From an uncultured Alteromonadaceae bacterium (GTDB taxonomy: Bacteria > Pseudomonadota > Gammaproteobacteria > Enterobacterales > Alteromonadaceae), in NCBI GenBank assembly GCA_947503265.1, contig CANNDC010000020.1, positions 1 through 64,000 on the forward strand: DNA of 64,000 nucleotides, read 5' to 3'. A model generated the notes under the pieces. It saw only the letters and a program-made list of their open reading frames with translations, did no database searches and was not told where the DNA came from. Every line of letters begins with the position of its first letter. Positions within the stretch are counted from its first letter, which is position 1. Shown one piece after another: positions 44,491 to 53,452 of this stretch. A program made the position numbers and the translations under genes.

Positions 44491-45306
44491 ATGCCGTCTC
44501 CGGATATTAAAGGACAGCAACGTGGTTACGTGATCCCCATTGGTGGGGCAGAAGAAAAGATCGATAACCCAGAAATATTAAGGCGCTTTGTGGATTTAGC
44601 GGGCGGCAAAGAAGCCGTTATCTGCGTGATTCCCACTGCGTCACAACTAGACGATACAGGTGAGCGTTACGAGAAGCTTTTTACCTTGTTGGGTGCTGGA
44701 AAGACAATTTCTTTGCCGATTACTGAGCGAGCAGATTCTCAGAATCAAGCCTATGTAGAACAGCTTGAATCTTGTACGGCTATTTTTATTACCGGTGGCA
44801 ATCAACTTCGCTTGTCGACTATTTTAGGCGGTACACCGATTGCTAAAACTATTCGCCAGTTGAATGCTAAAGGAGTGCATGTGGCCGGCACGTCAGCAGG
44901 TGCGGCTATTGTGTCGCAACATATGATTACTGGTGGAAGTACGGGGATTGTCCCGACAGAAGACGGTGTGAATTTAGCACCGGGTATGGGACTCATCAAC
45001 ACAGTAGTGGTTGATCAACATTTTAACCAACGCAATCGCTTATCTCGTTTGCTAAGTGCGGTTTCGTACAATCCTTTTCTGATTGGTATTGGTTTGGATG
45101 AAGATACAGCAGCGTTTATTGATGAAAACAACGAGTTTACTGTTGTTGGTAGCGGTGCGATTACGGTGGTTGATCCATCGGATATTGAATACTCTTCTAT
45201 GGCTGAGGCCCGACGTGGCGATGCTTTAACCCTGTTAAATTTGAAAATTCATATCTTAGCTTCGGGCAGTCGATATAATATTTCTGATCGCAAGGCCTTC
45301 GCCTAG
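44491..45306 (+). CDS. cphB: Cyanophycinase
   Basis: 271 aa, S51 family serine peptidase, cytosolic. Depolymerises cyanophycin to beta-Asp-Arg dipeptides. Nucleophile Ser135 in GTSAGAAIVS; FITGGNQLRL upstream and DQHFNQRNRLSRLL downstream are family signatures. It follows iadA by 2 bp and precedes cphA by 162 bp with a terminator-like hairpin between, so degradation and synthesis genes may be separately controlled. Confidence 0.94.
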   Translation: MPSPDIKGQQRGYVIPIGGAEEKIDNPEILRRFVDLAGGKEAVICVIPTASQLDDTGERYEKLFTLLGAGKTISLPITERADSQNQAYVEQLESCTAIFITGGNQLRLSTILGGTPIAKTIRQLNAKGVHVAGTSAGAAIVSQHMITGGSTGIVPTEDGVNLAPGMGLINTVVVDQHFNQRNRLSRLLSAVSYNPFLIGIGLDEDTAAFIDENNEFTVVGSGAITVVDPSDIEYSSMAEARRGDALTLLNLKIHILASGSRYNISDRKAFA

Positions 45307-45365
45307 ACTACACTTAGTCTAATTCGTCGATTATCTTTTACACTCGAATCACTAGCAATTTCGAA

Positions 45366-45389
45366 AAACAGTGGCCTAGGCCGCTGTTT
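45366..45389 (+). terminator. Hairpin between cphB and cphA, possible terminator
   Basis: AAACAGTGGCC and GGCCGCTGTTT (one G-T pair) separated by TA, followed by ATTTG rather than a long T-run. It is a strong stem but may be a partial terminator or attenuator. Confidence 0.55.
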
Positions 45390-45468
45390 ATTTGTTAGCC
45401 TAGATTTATATCGACGAATCCCTCGTCACTGCATCAAATAACTAATATAAGCAAAGGAGCTTCCCTAT

Positions 45469-48282
45469 ATGAAAATCCTCAGCAGGAATGTTTACGTTGG
45501 CCCAAATATCTATGCCAATTTCCCGGTTATTCGGTATCAAATCGACTTAGGTGAATTGGAAAACTGGCCTTCGGTAAAGTTAGGCAAAGGATTTATTGAT
45601 GGCTTAATTGAGGCGATTCCAACGTTGCAAAGCCATGGCTGCTCGTACCAAGAAGAAGGTGGCTTTATACGCCGACTAAAAGAAGATGAAGGTACTTGGA
45701 TGGGGCATATCTGGGAACATGTCGCTCTTGAGTTACAGAATCTGGCCGGTTCAGAAGTAGGATTTGGCCGTACAAGAAGCTTGGGTGAAGCCGGTTGTTA
45801 TAACGTAGTCTATCAATACAAACAGCAAGATGTTGGCTTGGAAGCTGGTCGTTTGGGTATGCGATTACTTACTCATCTTATGCCAGAAGAAGTTCAAAAA
45901 GCCATCGACGCGGAAATTGATGACGATTTTGATTTCCAAGATGAATTGCGTGATTACGTAAGAATGGCGCAACGAAAAGAATTCGGCCCAAGTACCGCAA
46001 GTTTGGTCAAAGCTGCAGAAGATCGCGACATCCCTTGGTTACGTTTGAATAATTACAGCCTTGTGCAATTTGGTCATGGTAAGTATCAGCAGCGAATTCA
46101 AGCCACTATCACCAGTGAGACTAAACACATTGCAGTAGAGATTTCTTGTGACAAAGAAGACACACATAATCTGCTTAATGATTTAGGTCTACCTGTTCCA
46201 CAACAAGTCATGGTTTATAGCGAAAGAGAGGCTATAAGAGGCGCTCGTCGAGTCGGTTTCCCGGTTGTTATTAAACCGCTAAATGCTAATCATGGTCGTG
46301 GCGTTAGTATCAACTTGAATGATGAAGACGAAGTCGTCACAGCATTTAAAGAAGCGCAAGATGTCGGCACCAGTCGTGCAGTTTTGATTGAGAGTTACTT
46401 AACCGGATTTGATCATAGAATGCTGGTGGTAAACAACGAATTGGTGGCGGTAGCTAAGCGCGTACCTGGCCATGTGGTTGGTGATGGATCAAGCACAATT
46501 ACTCAACTTATCGACAAAGTGAATGAAGATCCCCGCAGGGGAATTGGTCACGAGAAAGTACTGACTCGCCTTGAACTGGATAATCAAGCTAAACGATTGC
46601 TTGAAGATGCAGGCTTGGATGAGAATTCAGTACTAGACAAAGACCAATCATTTTTCTTACGGTCTACGGCGAATCTATCTACTGGCGGCACTGCCATAGA
46701 TGTCACTGACATTGTCCACCCTGATAATCGCGATATGGCGATCCGAGCGATTAAAGCCATAGGTTTAGATATTGGTGGCGTAGATTTTCTCACGGACGAC
46801 ATCAGCAAATCATACAAGGAAATTGGTGGCGGAATTTGCGAGTGTAATGCCGCACCTGGCTTTAGAATGCACGTTGCACCTAGTGAAGGCACGCCAAGAG
46901 ATGTTTCTGGTAAAGTGATGGACATGCTCTTTCCACCGGCTACGCAGTCACGCATTCCTATTGCGGGCATTACTGGAACAAACGGTAAAACAACGACCTC
47001 AAGAATGCTGGCCAGCATAATGAAAGCCGCTGGCTATACGACGGGTATGACGTCGACCGATGGCGTTTATATTGATGGTGATCTAACCGTCAAAGGCGAT
47101 ATGACTGGCCCAACTTCGGCACAAATTGTACTGCGAGACCCCAGTGTCGATTTCGCCATTATGGAAACCGCGCGTGGCGGTATTTTAAAACGCGGTCTAG
47201 GCTACAGTGATTGCGATGTTGGGGCTTGCTTGAATATTTCAGCAGACCACCTTGGACAAAGAGGTATAGATACCCTAGAACAACTGGCTCAAATCAAACG
47301 AGTCGTTGTTGAAGTCGCGAAAGATTGTGTTGTTCTCAATGCGGATGATCGTCATTGTTTGGAGATGGCAGATTTCTGTAATGCCAAACGTATTTGTTAT
47401 GTCACTACCGATTCAGGTCACGGACTGGTTCGTCAACACATTCGTAACGGTGGTATGGCGCTCGTGCTTGAGCGTGGTATCAATGGCGATATGATCACCA
47501 TTTATGACAAAGGCTCACACATCCCGTTGCTTTGGACTCATTTAATTCCAGCCACTATCGAAGGTAAAGCGATGCACAATGTGCAAAATGCCATGTTTGC
47601 AGCAGCGATTGCATACAGTTTTGATACGTCGCTGGATAGAATTCGACAAGGGCTAAGAATATTCAATACCTCGTTCTACCAAGCGCCAGGCCGTTTAAAT
47701 ATCTTTGATGAGCATCCGTTTAAAGTCATCTTGGATTATGCGCACAACCCAGCAGCGATAAGGACTATCACAGATTTAGCGATGCGTTTGGAAGTCTCAG
47801 GTAAGCGTCACTTAGTTATTGCTATGCCAGGTGACAGACGTGATGAAGATGTTATCGAGGCAGCTAAAATCACCTCTGGTTTTGATCGCGTTATTTGTAA
47901 AGCGGATGACGATAGACGTGGTCGTGGATTTGACGAAGTCCCTCAACTATTGCGCAAAACCTACTTAGAAGAAGGGGTTGATGATGCAGCTATTCAAATT
48001 ATTCCTTCTGAACAAGAAGCGATAGACAAAGCGCTAGCTGATTGTAAAAAAGGCGATCTTCTCATAATTTTAGGTGACAATATTACGCGTTGTTGGAAAC
48101 AAATTGTGCACTTCAACAGTGAAGGTCAGTCTGAAGGAACTACCGAAACGCCATCACAAGACTTCCCAGAAAAACTGTTTGAACCGGTTGAACATAAGTT
48201 TGAATTAGAAGATGGTCAGTCATTGGTGCACGATGAACGAGGGGTTCGATTAGTAGTCGAACGTGATGAAGATTCGGATTAA
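45469..48282 (+). CDS. cphA: Cyanophycin synthetase
   Basis: 937 aa. Polymerises Asp and Arg into multi-L-arginyl-poly-L-aspartate with ATP. The N-terminal domain (1-160) is followed by the ATP-grasp part that adds Asp (about 210-490, with HGRGVSINL and GGGICECNAAPGFRMH). The Mur ligase-like part that adds Arg has P-loop GTNGKTTT at 503-510 and HLGQRGIDTLEQLAQIK further on. Length is that of CphA1. AAAGGAG precedes the ATG. It is followed 14 bp later by a second Mur ligase-like gene. Confidence 0.95.
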   Translation: MKILSRNVYVGPNIYANFPVIRYQIDLGELENWPSVKLGKGFIDGLIEAIPTLQSHGCSYQEEGGFIRRLKEDEGTWMGHIWEHVALELQNLAGSEVGFGRTRSLGEAGCYNVVYQYKQQDVGLEAGRLGMRLLTHLMPEEVQKAIDAEIDDDFDFQDELRDYVRMAQRKEFGPSTASLVKAAEDRDIPWLRLNNYSLVQFGHGKYQQRIQATITSETKHIAVEISCDKEDTHNLLNDLGLPVPQQVMVYSEREAIRGARRVGFPVVIKPLNANHGRGVSINLNDEDEVVTAFKEAQDVGTSRAVLIESYLTGFDHRMLVVNNELVAVAKRVPGHVVGDGSSTITQLIDKVNEDPRRGIGHEKVLTRLELDNQAKRLLEDAGLDENSVLDKDQSFFLRSTANLSTGGTAIDVTDIVHPDNRDMAIRAIKAIGLDIGGVDFLTDDISKSYKEIGGGICECNAAPGFRMHVAPSEGTPRDVSGKVMDMLFPPATQSRIPIAGITGTNGKTTTSRMLASIMKAAGYTTGMTSTDGVYIDGDLTVKGDMTGPTSAQIVLRDPSVDFAIMETARGGILKRGLGYSDCDVGACLNISADHLGQRGIDTLEQLAQIKRVVVEVAKDCVVLNADDRHCLEMADFCNAKRICYVTTDSGHGLVRQHIRNGGMALVLERGINGDMITIYDKGSHIPLLWTHLIPATIEGKAMHNVQNAMFAAAIAYSFDTSLDRIRQGLRIFNTSFYQAPGRLNIFDEHPFKVILDYAHNPAAIRTITDLAMRLEVSGKRHLVIAMPGDRRDEDVIEAAKITSGFDRVICKADDDRRGRGFDEVPQLLRKTYLEEGVDDAAIQIIPSEQEAIDKALADCKKGDLLIILGDNITRCWKQIVHFNSEGQSEGTTETPSQDFPEKLFEPVEHKFELEDGQSLVHDERGVRLVVERDEDSD

Positions 48283-48296
48283 GAAAGTTAACGGTT

Positions 48297-49979
48297 ATGA
48301 ATCTCAAACTAGAGGAAGTTAGACGCTTAACTGGTCCCAATTTACTTTGGGACAATCCTGGCGCGATCTTGGATGTCATCATTGATCATCCTGACAAGTT
48401 GTTTGTCATCACGACTTGGCAATCATGGATGGACAAAATTTTGGCTGAGTTTGGCTGGACTGAAACTCACACGTTTCGTGTTTACTCTGATGGCGCGAGC
48501 ATGGCGTTAAGTGCGCCTATGGATGCACTTTACACTGCTTGCGATTTAGCTGAACTTGCATGGGATTGCGCCGCAGCAGAATTAAACGATGATAGTCTGC
48601 CTGACTGGCATATTCGGTTGGCTGAACTTAGAGATGCCCTTGAAGAAGAACTTAACCCCGAACTAAACGCCATTTTGGGAGCGGCAGTGTTGCAAGGGGT
48701 TACCGCCATCAGTGATGACGATGAACTGAGTTTGGGTATGGGCACAAACGTGGACGTTTGGCCAGTCAGAGAGTTGCCCAAGCTAGAGGATATAGACTGG
48801 CAAAAGTATCAGGATATTCCAAGAGCGTTTGTAACCGGAACCAATGGCAAATCAACTAGTGTTAGATTGGCCTCTGAAATTGCCAAGCAAGCCGGTTTTT
48901 GTGCTGGTGTTACTTCTACCGACTTTATTCGTGTCGGTGACGATATTATTGATGAAGGTGATTATTCTGGTCCTGGTGGGGCGAGAATGTTATTGCGCGA
49001 CAAACGCACTCAAATCGCTTTTTTGGAAGTGGCTCGTGGAGGTATTCTTCGGCGGGGCTTGCCAATTGAACAGGTCAATGCCGCGCTAATTACCAACGTT
49101 GCGAGTGACCATCTAGGTCAATACGGTATCAATAATGTTGAAGATTTGGCTATGACAAAATTTGTTGTAGCTAAAGGCGTAAAACAAGACGGCGTGTTAG
49201 TGCTCAACGCTGATAATAAACTCGTTGTACAACAAGCCAAAGGCTTAAAAAATACAATTTGCTGGTTTAGTGAAGACGCAAATCATCCATTGATCCGAGA
49301 AAATCAACGACTGGGTGGGCGAGTGGTATTTGTTCAAAACGGCATGCTTGTCTACGGTGAAAAAAACCAAACAAAACAAGTGATTGCTGTTGCAGATATC
49401 CCAATGACACTTGGTGGTGCGGCCAAACACAATGTACAAAATGTATTGGGCGTCGTAGGCTTAAGCTTCGCATTAAACATGCCCGTTCAGGCTATACAAC
49501 AGGGTTTAAAAGGATTTGGAAGTAACGCTAAGGATAATCCAGGTCGCGGCAACTTATATGACCGTAATGGCGTCAAAATAATCGTCGACTTCGCACACAA
49601 TGAACACAGTATGAAAGCCGTAATTCAAACCGCCAAACAACTTAAGGCCAATCGTTACCTGGTTATGTTCAGCAACGGCGGCGATCGTAGTGACGAAGAG
49701 ATTTATGCACTTACCCGCGCCGTTAGCGAACTAAATGCTGATAAATATGTGGTAGCAGAAATCGAAAAATACCTTAGAGGTAGAGAGCCAGAAGAGCTGT
49801 TAAATTTAGTCAAAAAACAGTTAATGAATTTGGCAGTAGATGCAGACCGGATAGAATGTGTTAATTCTCCGATTGAAGGGACACAATACGCTTTGAACAA
49901 TGCCAAAGCTGGTGATCTTGTTCTACTATTTGTATTGGACCAGCGAGATAAAGTCCATCAAATCATTAATGCTACATAG
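48297..49979 (+). CDS. CphA-like Mur ligase (CphA')
   Basis: 560 aa. Resembles only the Mur ligase half of cyanophycin synthetase: P-loop GTNGKS at 181-186, VARGGILRRGL, SDHLGQYGINNVEDLAMTK, AHNEHSMKAV. The ATP-grasp domain is absent and replaced by a short, different N-terminal domain (1-170). Such genes are commonly paired with cphA in proteobacteria; a role in polymer synthesis or length control is inferred. Spacing of 14 bp to cphA indicates one operon. Confidence 0.85.
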   Translation: MNLKLEEVRRLTGPNLLWDNPGAILDVIIDHPDKLFVITTWQSWMDKILAEFGWTETHTFRVYSDGASMALSAPMDALYTACDLAELAWDCAAAELNDDSLPDWHIRLAELRDALEEELNPELNAILGAAVLQGVTAISDDDELSLGMGTNVDVWPVRELPKLEDIDWQKYQDIPRAFVTGTNGKSTSVRLASEIAKQAGFCAGVTSTDFIRVGDDIIDEGDYSGPGGARMLLRDKRTQIAFLEVARGGILRRGLPIEQVNAALITNVASDHLGQYGINNVEDLAMTKFVVAKGVKQDGVLVLNADNKLVVQQAKGLKNTICWFSEDANHPLIRENQRLGGRVVFVQNGMLVYGEKNQTKQVIAVADIPMTLGGAAKHNVQNVLGVVGLSFALNMPVQAIQQGLKGFGSNAKDNPGRGNLYDRNGVKIIVDFAHNEHSMKAVIQTAKQLKANRYLVMFSNGGDRSDEEIYALTRAVSELNADKYVVAEIEKYLRGREPEELLNLVKKQLMNLAVDADRIECVNSPIEGTQYALNNAKAGDLVLLFVLDQRDKVHQIINAT

Positions 49980-50062
49980 CAGACGTTTTCCGCTTAGATT
50001 AACTTGAAAAAATCCAAATAGTACCCACTTTCTATTACTCAATGGTTGGGTAGGAGAAAGTT

Positions 50063-50464
50063 GTGGAACAAGATTTTAACGAGGCGTTGTTGAAGTTGTG
50101 CATGTTGCTTTATCGCATCGATGGAAAAATCACCCTAACTGAACAAGACTACTATCAAGCTATATACAACAATATTCATTGGCGTGGAGAGCAAGACTTA
50201 GAAGAGTTTGAGCGTCAAGCTATTCATGAAGTCAGAAATGCAGTAGAAATGGGCGAAGTGAAGCCATATATCCTATCACTCAAGGATGCGTTGAGCTTCG
50301 ATGGCAAAAAGGCGCTAGCCGTAGCCAAGGGAATTTCCTTTATCGACGGTGAAATCGCCGATGAAGAACAAGAAATAATCGATTACTTGCAGTTTCGAGT
50401 TTTAGCCAAGTCATTGGCTGAAGAAAGTGATGATTTCTCAGAAAACAGCTCACCTTCCGCTTAA
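50063..50464 (+). CDS. TerB-like protein
   Basis: 133 aa, all-helical acidic protein. LCMLLYRIDGKITLTEQDYY and KGISFIDGEIADEEQEII resemble the two acidic repeats of TerB/DjlA-N-type domains. Start is GTG 50063 preceded by GGAGAAA. It follows the cph operon by 83 bp; a link to cyanophycin is not shown. Confidence 0.65.
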   Translation: MEQDFNEALLKLCMLLYRIDGKITLTEQDYYQAIYNNIHWRGEQDLEEFERQAIHEVRNAVEMGEVKPYILSLKDALSFDGKKALAVAKGISFIDGEIADEEQEIIDYLQFRVLAKSLAEESDDFSENSSPSA

Positions 50465-50542
50465 TAAACTGGACTAGCCCTTAAAATCCAATATAATTTC
50501 ATTAACGGTAAATAAATTACTCATTTAGGATACTCATTTAGG

Positions 50543-50962
50543 ATGTTCAAGGGTTTTGAAGCGCACGGAACACTCAATGTAGAAATTGTCGGGAGGATCC
50601 TTAGAGTTGAAGGTACTGGGCCGTGGAACCTTGAATCGTTAAAAAAATCTGGGCAAGTGGCACAACCTTTGGTTGGTCAGTTAACGGGGAGCCCTTGGGC
50701 GGTGATGGTTATTCTACATGGTGAATCTATATACGTTCCAGCGGCAGCCGAAAAACTCACGTCCATCGTCAATGAAGAAAAAAGCTTAGGCCGCGTCGCC
50801 ACTGCCTTGTTGGTTAACGACTGCTTTGCTCCGAATTTCGCTAAACAACACTTAGGTGAAATTTACGACAACGCGGGTGAACATTACGCCTTTTTTGATG
50901 ACATTGAACTGGCTGAAATCTGGCTCAATGAGAAAATTAGCTCGGCTGGTCAACAATCCTAG
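50543..50962 (+). CDS. STAS/SpoIIAA-like small protein
   Basis: 139 aa. FEAHGTLNVEIVGRILRVEGTGPWNLES and later alternating strands and helices (VATALLVNDCFAPNFAKQHLGEIY) suggest a SpoIIAA/STAS-like alpha/beta fold as in small gammaproteobacterial regulators. The identification is by pattern only. Upstream of proBA but with a separate promoter-like -10 in between. Confidence 0.5.
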   Translation: MFKGFEAHGTLNVEIVGRILRVEGTGPWNLESLKKSGQVAQPLVGQLTGSPWAVMVILHGESIYVPAAAEKLTSIVNEEKSLGRVATALLVNDCFAPNFAKQHLGEIYDNAGEHYAFFDDIELAEIWLNEKISSAGQQS

Positions 50963-50990
50963 ATCCCCTACCACTTTTTAGACGTTAGTT

Positions 50991-50999
50991 TGCTATACT
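50991..50999 (+). promoter_or_regulatory. Extended -10 promoter element before proB
   Basis: TGCTATACT (TG-N-TATACT), 43 bp before the proB ATG. No matching -35 is evident, as is allowed for extended -10 promoters. Confidence 0.45.
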
Positions 51000-51041
51000 C
51001 CTGTTCCGAAAATTTTCTGATCACTATTTTAGGTTTTTTAC

Positions 51042-52139
51042 ATGTCTAAGTTCGAATGGCAACGCGCAATTATTAAGGTGGGTAGTGCTCTCATCGCGCC
51101 TGATGGCAGCCAATGCAGTGGTCGCTATCTATTGCCTATAGCTCGGTTTATTACTGCTAGCAGAGAGCAAGGCAAAGAAGTCATTATAGTCTCATCAGGA
51201 AGTGTCGCTGCCGGTCGTTCCAGAGTAAAAATAAACCATCAACCGTCAATCGCAGAAAAGCAAGCGATGGCAGCCATTGGTCAAACTAAGATGATGGCAA
51301 ACTGGTCACGTTTCTTTGACTTTCCCTGTGCTCAATTGTTGTTGACCTATAGTGACTTACACAGTCGCACCCGCTACGTAAATATCAAAAACACACTACG
51401 AGAATTACTTAACAATCAGGCCCTTCCGATCATCAACGAAAACGATACGGTAGCCGTCAATGAACTAAAAGTGGGTGATAACGACAACTTAGGCGCTTAT
51501 ACGGCGCTAATTGCGCAGGCGGATACCTTGATAATTTGTTCGGATGTCGATGGTTTGTTCGATGCTGACCCGCGTCTTAACCCTAACGCCCAGTTGATAA
51601 AACAGGTCGACAATATTGACGAAAGCATTTTTGCACTTGCTGGTGGGTCGTCCAGCAAAGTCGGTACTGGGGGAATGCAAACCAAATTACAGGCGGCACA
51701 AAAGTGCAGTAACAGTGGTATTCAAACACTGATTGTAAATGGTCAAAAAGGCGAGGTGTTTGACCAACTTATGGATGGTGAAGTTGCAGGCACCTTGTTT
51801 AAAGCCGTTGCCAGTAGAGACAATGCCCGTGGACAATGGTTAAAACATACGCTTAAAAATACTGGCAAAGTCAGTATCGACTCGGGTGCGAAAGCCGCGA
51901 TTCTTAACAAAGGGGCTTCGCTACTGCCCAGTGGTATTTTAGATATCAGTGGTGACTTCAAATCCGGTGATGCCGTTCAAATAGAATATAACGGTCACGC
52001 CTTAGCGAAGGGGCTGACTATTTACAGCTCTAGTGATCTCGAACAAATAAAAGGGCTAAGAAGCAGCAAGATTGAAGAAACACTCGGCTATAGTTTCGGT
52101 GAGGCAATTGTTCATCGCGACGATATGGTTTTATTGTAA
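51042..52139 (+). CDS. proB: Glutamate 5-kinase
   Basis: 365 aa: amino acid kinase domain (1-260; IIKVGSALIAPDGS, IIVSSGSVAAGR, IINENDTVAVNELKVGDND, GTGGMQTKLQAA) plus C-terminal PUA domain (about 275-365). Catalyses the first step of proline synthesis, subject to proline feedback in this family. Cytosolic. It precedes proA by 62 bp. Confidence 0.95.
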   Translation: MSKFEWQRAIIKVGSALIAPDGSQCSGRYLLPIARFITASREQGKEVIIVSSGSVAAGRSRVKINHQPSIAEKQAMAAIGQTKMMANWSRFFDFPCAQLLLTYSDLHSRTRYVNIKNTLRELLNNQALPIINENDTVAVNELKVGDNDNLGAYTALIAQADTLIICSDVDGLFDADPRLNPNAQLIKQVDNIDESIFALAGGSSSKVGTGGMQTKLQAAQKCSNSGIQTLIVNGQKGEVFDQLMDGEVAGTLFKAVASRDNARGQWLKHTLKNTGKVSIDSGAKAAILNKGASLLPSGILDISGDFKSGDAVQIEYNGHALAKGLTIYSSSDLEQIKGLRSSKIEETLGYSFGEAIVHRDDMVLL

Positions 52140-52201
52140 ACTAGAGCGTGTAAATTAAATCATGATCCGCCAATAAATCGGAAGGAATATAAGTAAACAA
52201 A

Positions 52202-53452
52202 ATGTCATTTTCTATCGCAACAGCAGCAAAACAAGCAAGAAAAGCGTCTAGACAAATTGCGCGATTGGGTTCTCAAGACAAAAATCAATTGTTGGCCCAA
52301 ATAGCTAGCCAGCTAATTGCCCAACAAGGCCCGATTCTTGAAGCAAACCAAAAGGACGTAGCGTTAGCTAAGTCATCAGGACTGGACAGTGCCATGGTGG
52401 ACCGCTTAGTGCTGGACGAAGGCCGAATTCAGAAAATTGCTGATGCCGTGCTTGAAATTATGGGCCAAGAAGATCCGGTTGGTGGTATAAGCCAGATTCA
52501 ACAAAGACCCAGTGGTATTCAAGTAGGGAAAATGCGGATTCCTTTGGGTGTGATTGCTATGATCTACGAGTCTCGGCCAAATGTGACTATTGATGCTGCC
52601 GCACTATGTTTAAAAGCGGGAAATGCGGTGATTCTTAGAGGCGGAAAAGAAGCCTTGCATTCTAATTTGGCATTAGCAGACTGCATCAAGGTAGCGTTAG
52701 ATAAATTTGGTTTAAATGAAGCTATAGTCACGGTCGTTCCGGATACGGATCGCGCAGTAATGAACGAATTAATGACCTTGAGCGATGATATAGATTTGAT
52801 TATCCCTCGCGGCGGCGAAGGCTTGATTCGTTTTGTTTCACAAAATAGTCAAATTCCAGTGATTCAACATTTTAAAGGGGTTTGCCACCTCTATGTAGAT
52901 GAATTTGCTGACCTTAACAAAGCCCTTTCATTACTCGAAAATGGCAAAACTCAGCGAACTAGCGTATGTAATTCCCTGGAAACCCTGCTAGTTAATAAAG
53001 AAATCGCCAATCAGTTCTTACCCATGGCAGCGGAAATGATGGCTAAGCACGGTGTTAAAATACATGCCTGTGAAAATAGTATAGATAGTTTCAACGGTGC
53101 AGTGTTGGCAACGGAAGAGGATTGGGATGCCGAGTATCTCGCTATGGAAATTGCAGTGAGAGTGGTAGATGATTTTGATGCTGCAATTGAGCATATCGAA
53201 TCTTATAGCTCAGGACATACTGAAGTGATCGTGACTCAAGATTACACCCGAGCAAACGAATTTATCAGAGTGATTGATTCTGCTGTGGTCATGGCCAATG
53301 CATCGTCTAGATTTTCAGATGGTGGTGAGTTGGGTCTTGGCGCTGAAATTGGCATATCGACGACAAAACTCCATGCCTATGGGCCTATGGGAGCTGAATC
53401 TCTTACTACAGAAAAATTTGTCGTCTTTGGTGAAGGGAATATTCGCGCTTAG
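52202..53452 (+). CDS. proA: Glutamate-5-semialdehyde dehydrogenase
   Basis: 416 aa, standard length. NADPH-dependent reduction of gamma-glutamyl phosphate, second step of proline synthesis. Catalytic Cys256 in RTSVCNSLETLL; GVIAMIYESRPNVTIDAAALCLKAGN and the C-terminal GPMGAESLTTEKFVVFGEG are diagnostic. Its stop codon overlaps by 4 bp the convergent M20 peptidase gene. Confidence 0.95.
   Translation: MSFSIATAAKQARKASRQIARLGSQDKNQLLAQIASQLIAQQGPILEANQKDVALAKSSGLDSAMVDRLVLDEGRIQKIADAVLEIMGQEDPVGGISQIQQRPSGIQVGKMRIPLGVIAMIYESRPNVTIDAAALCLKAGNAVILRGGKEALHSNLALADCIKVALDKFGLNEAIVTVVPDTDRAVMNELMTLSDDIDLIIPRGGEGLIRFVSQNSQIPVIQHFKGVCHLYVDEFADLNKALSLLENGKTQRTSVCNSLETLLVNKEIANQFLPMAAEMMAKHGVKIHACENSIDSFNGAVLATEEDWDAEYLAMEIAVRVVDDFDAAIEHIESYSSGHTEVIVTQDYTRANEFIRVIDSAVVMANASSRFSDGGELGLGAEIGISTTKLHAYGPMGAESLTTEKFVVFGEGNIRA

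Noticed and set aside
46584..47018. 144-codon open frame on the minus strand inside cphA
   Set aside because: Runs antisense to the conserved ATP-grasp/Mur ligase coding region; the composition mirrors the sense codons and no ribosome site or family match is visible.
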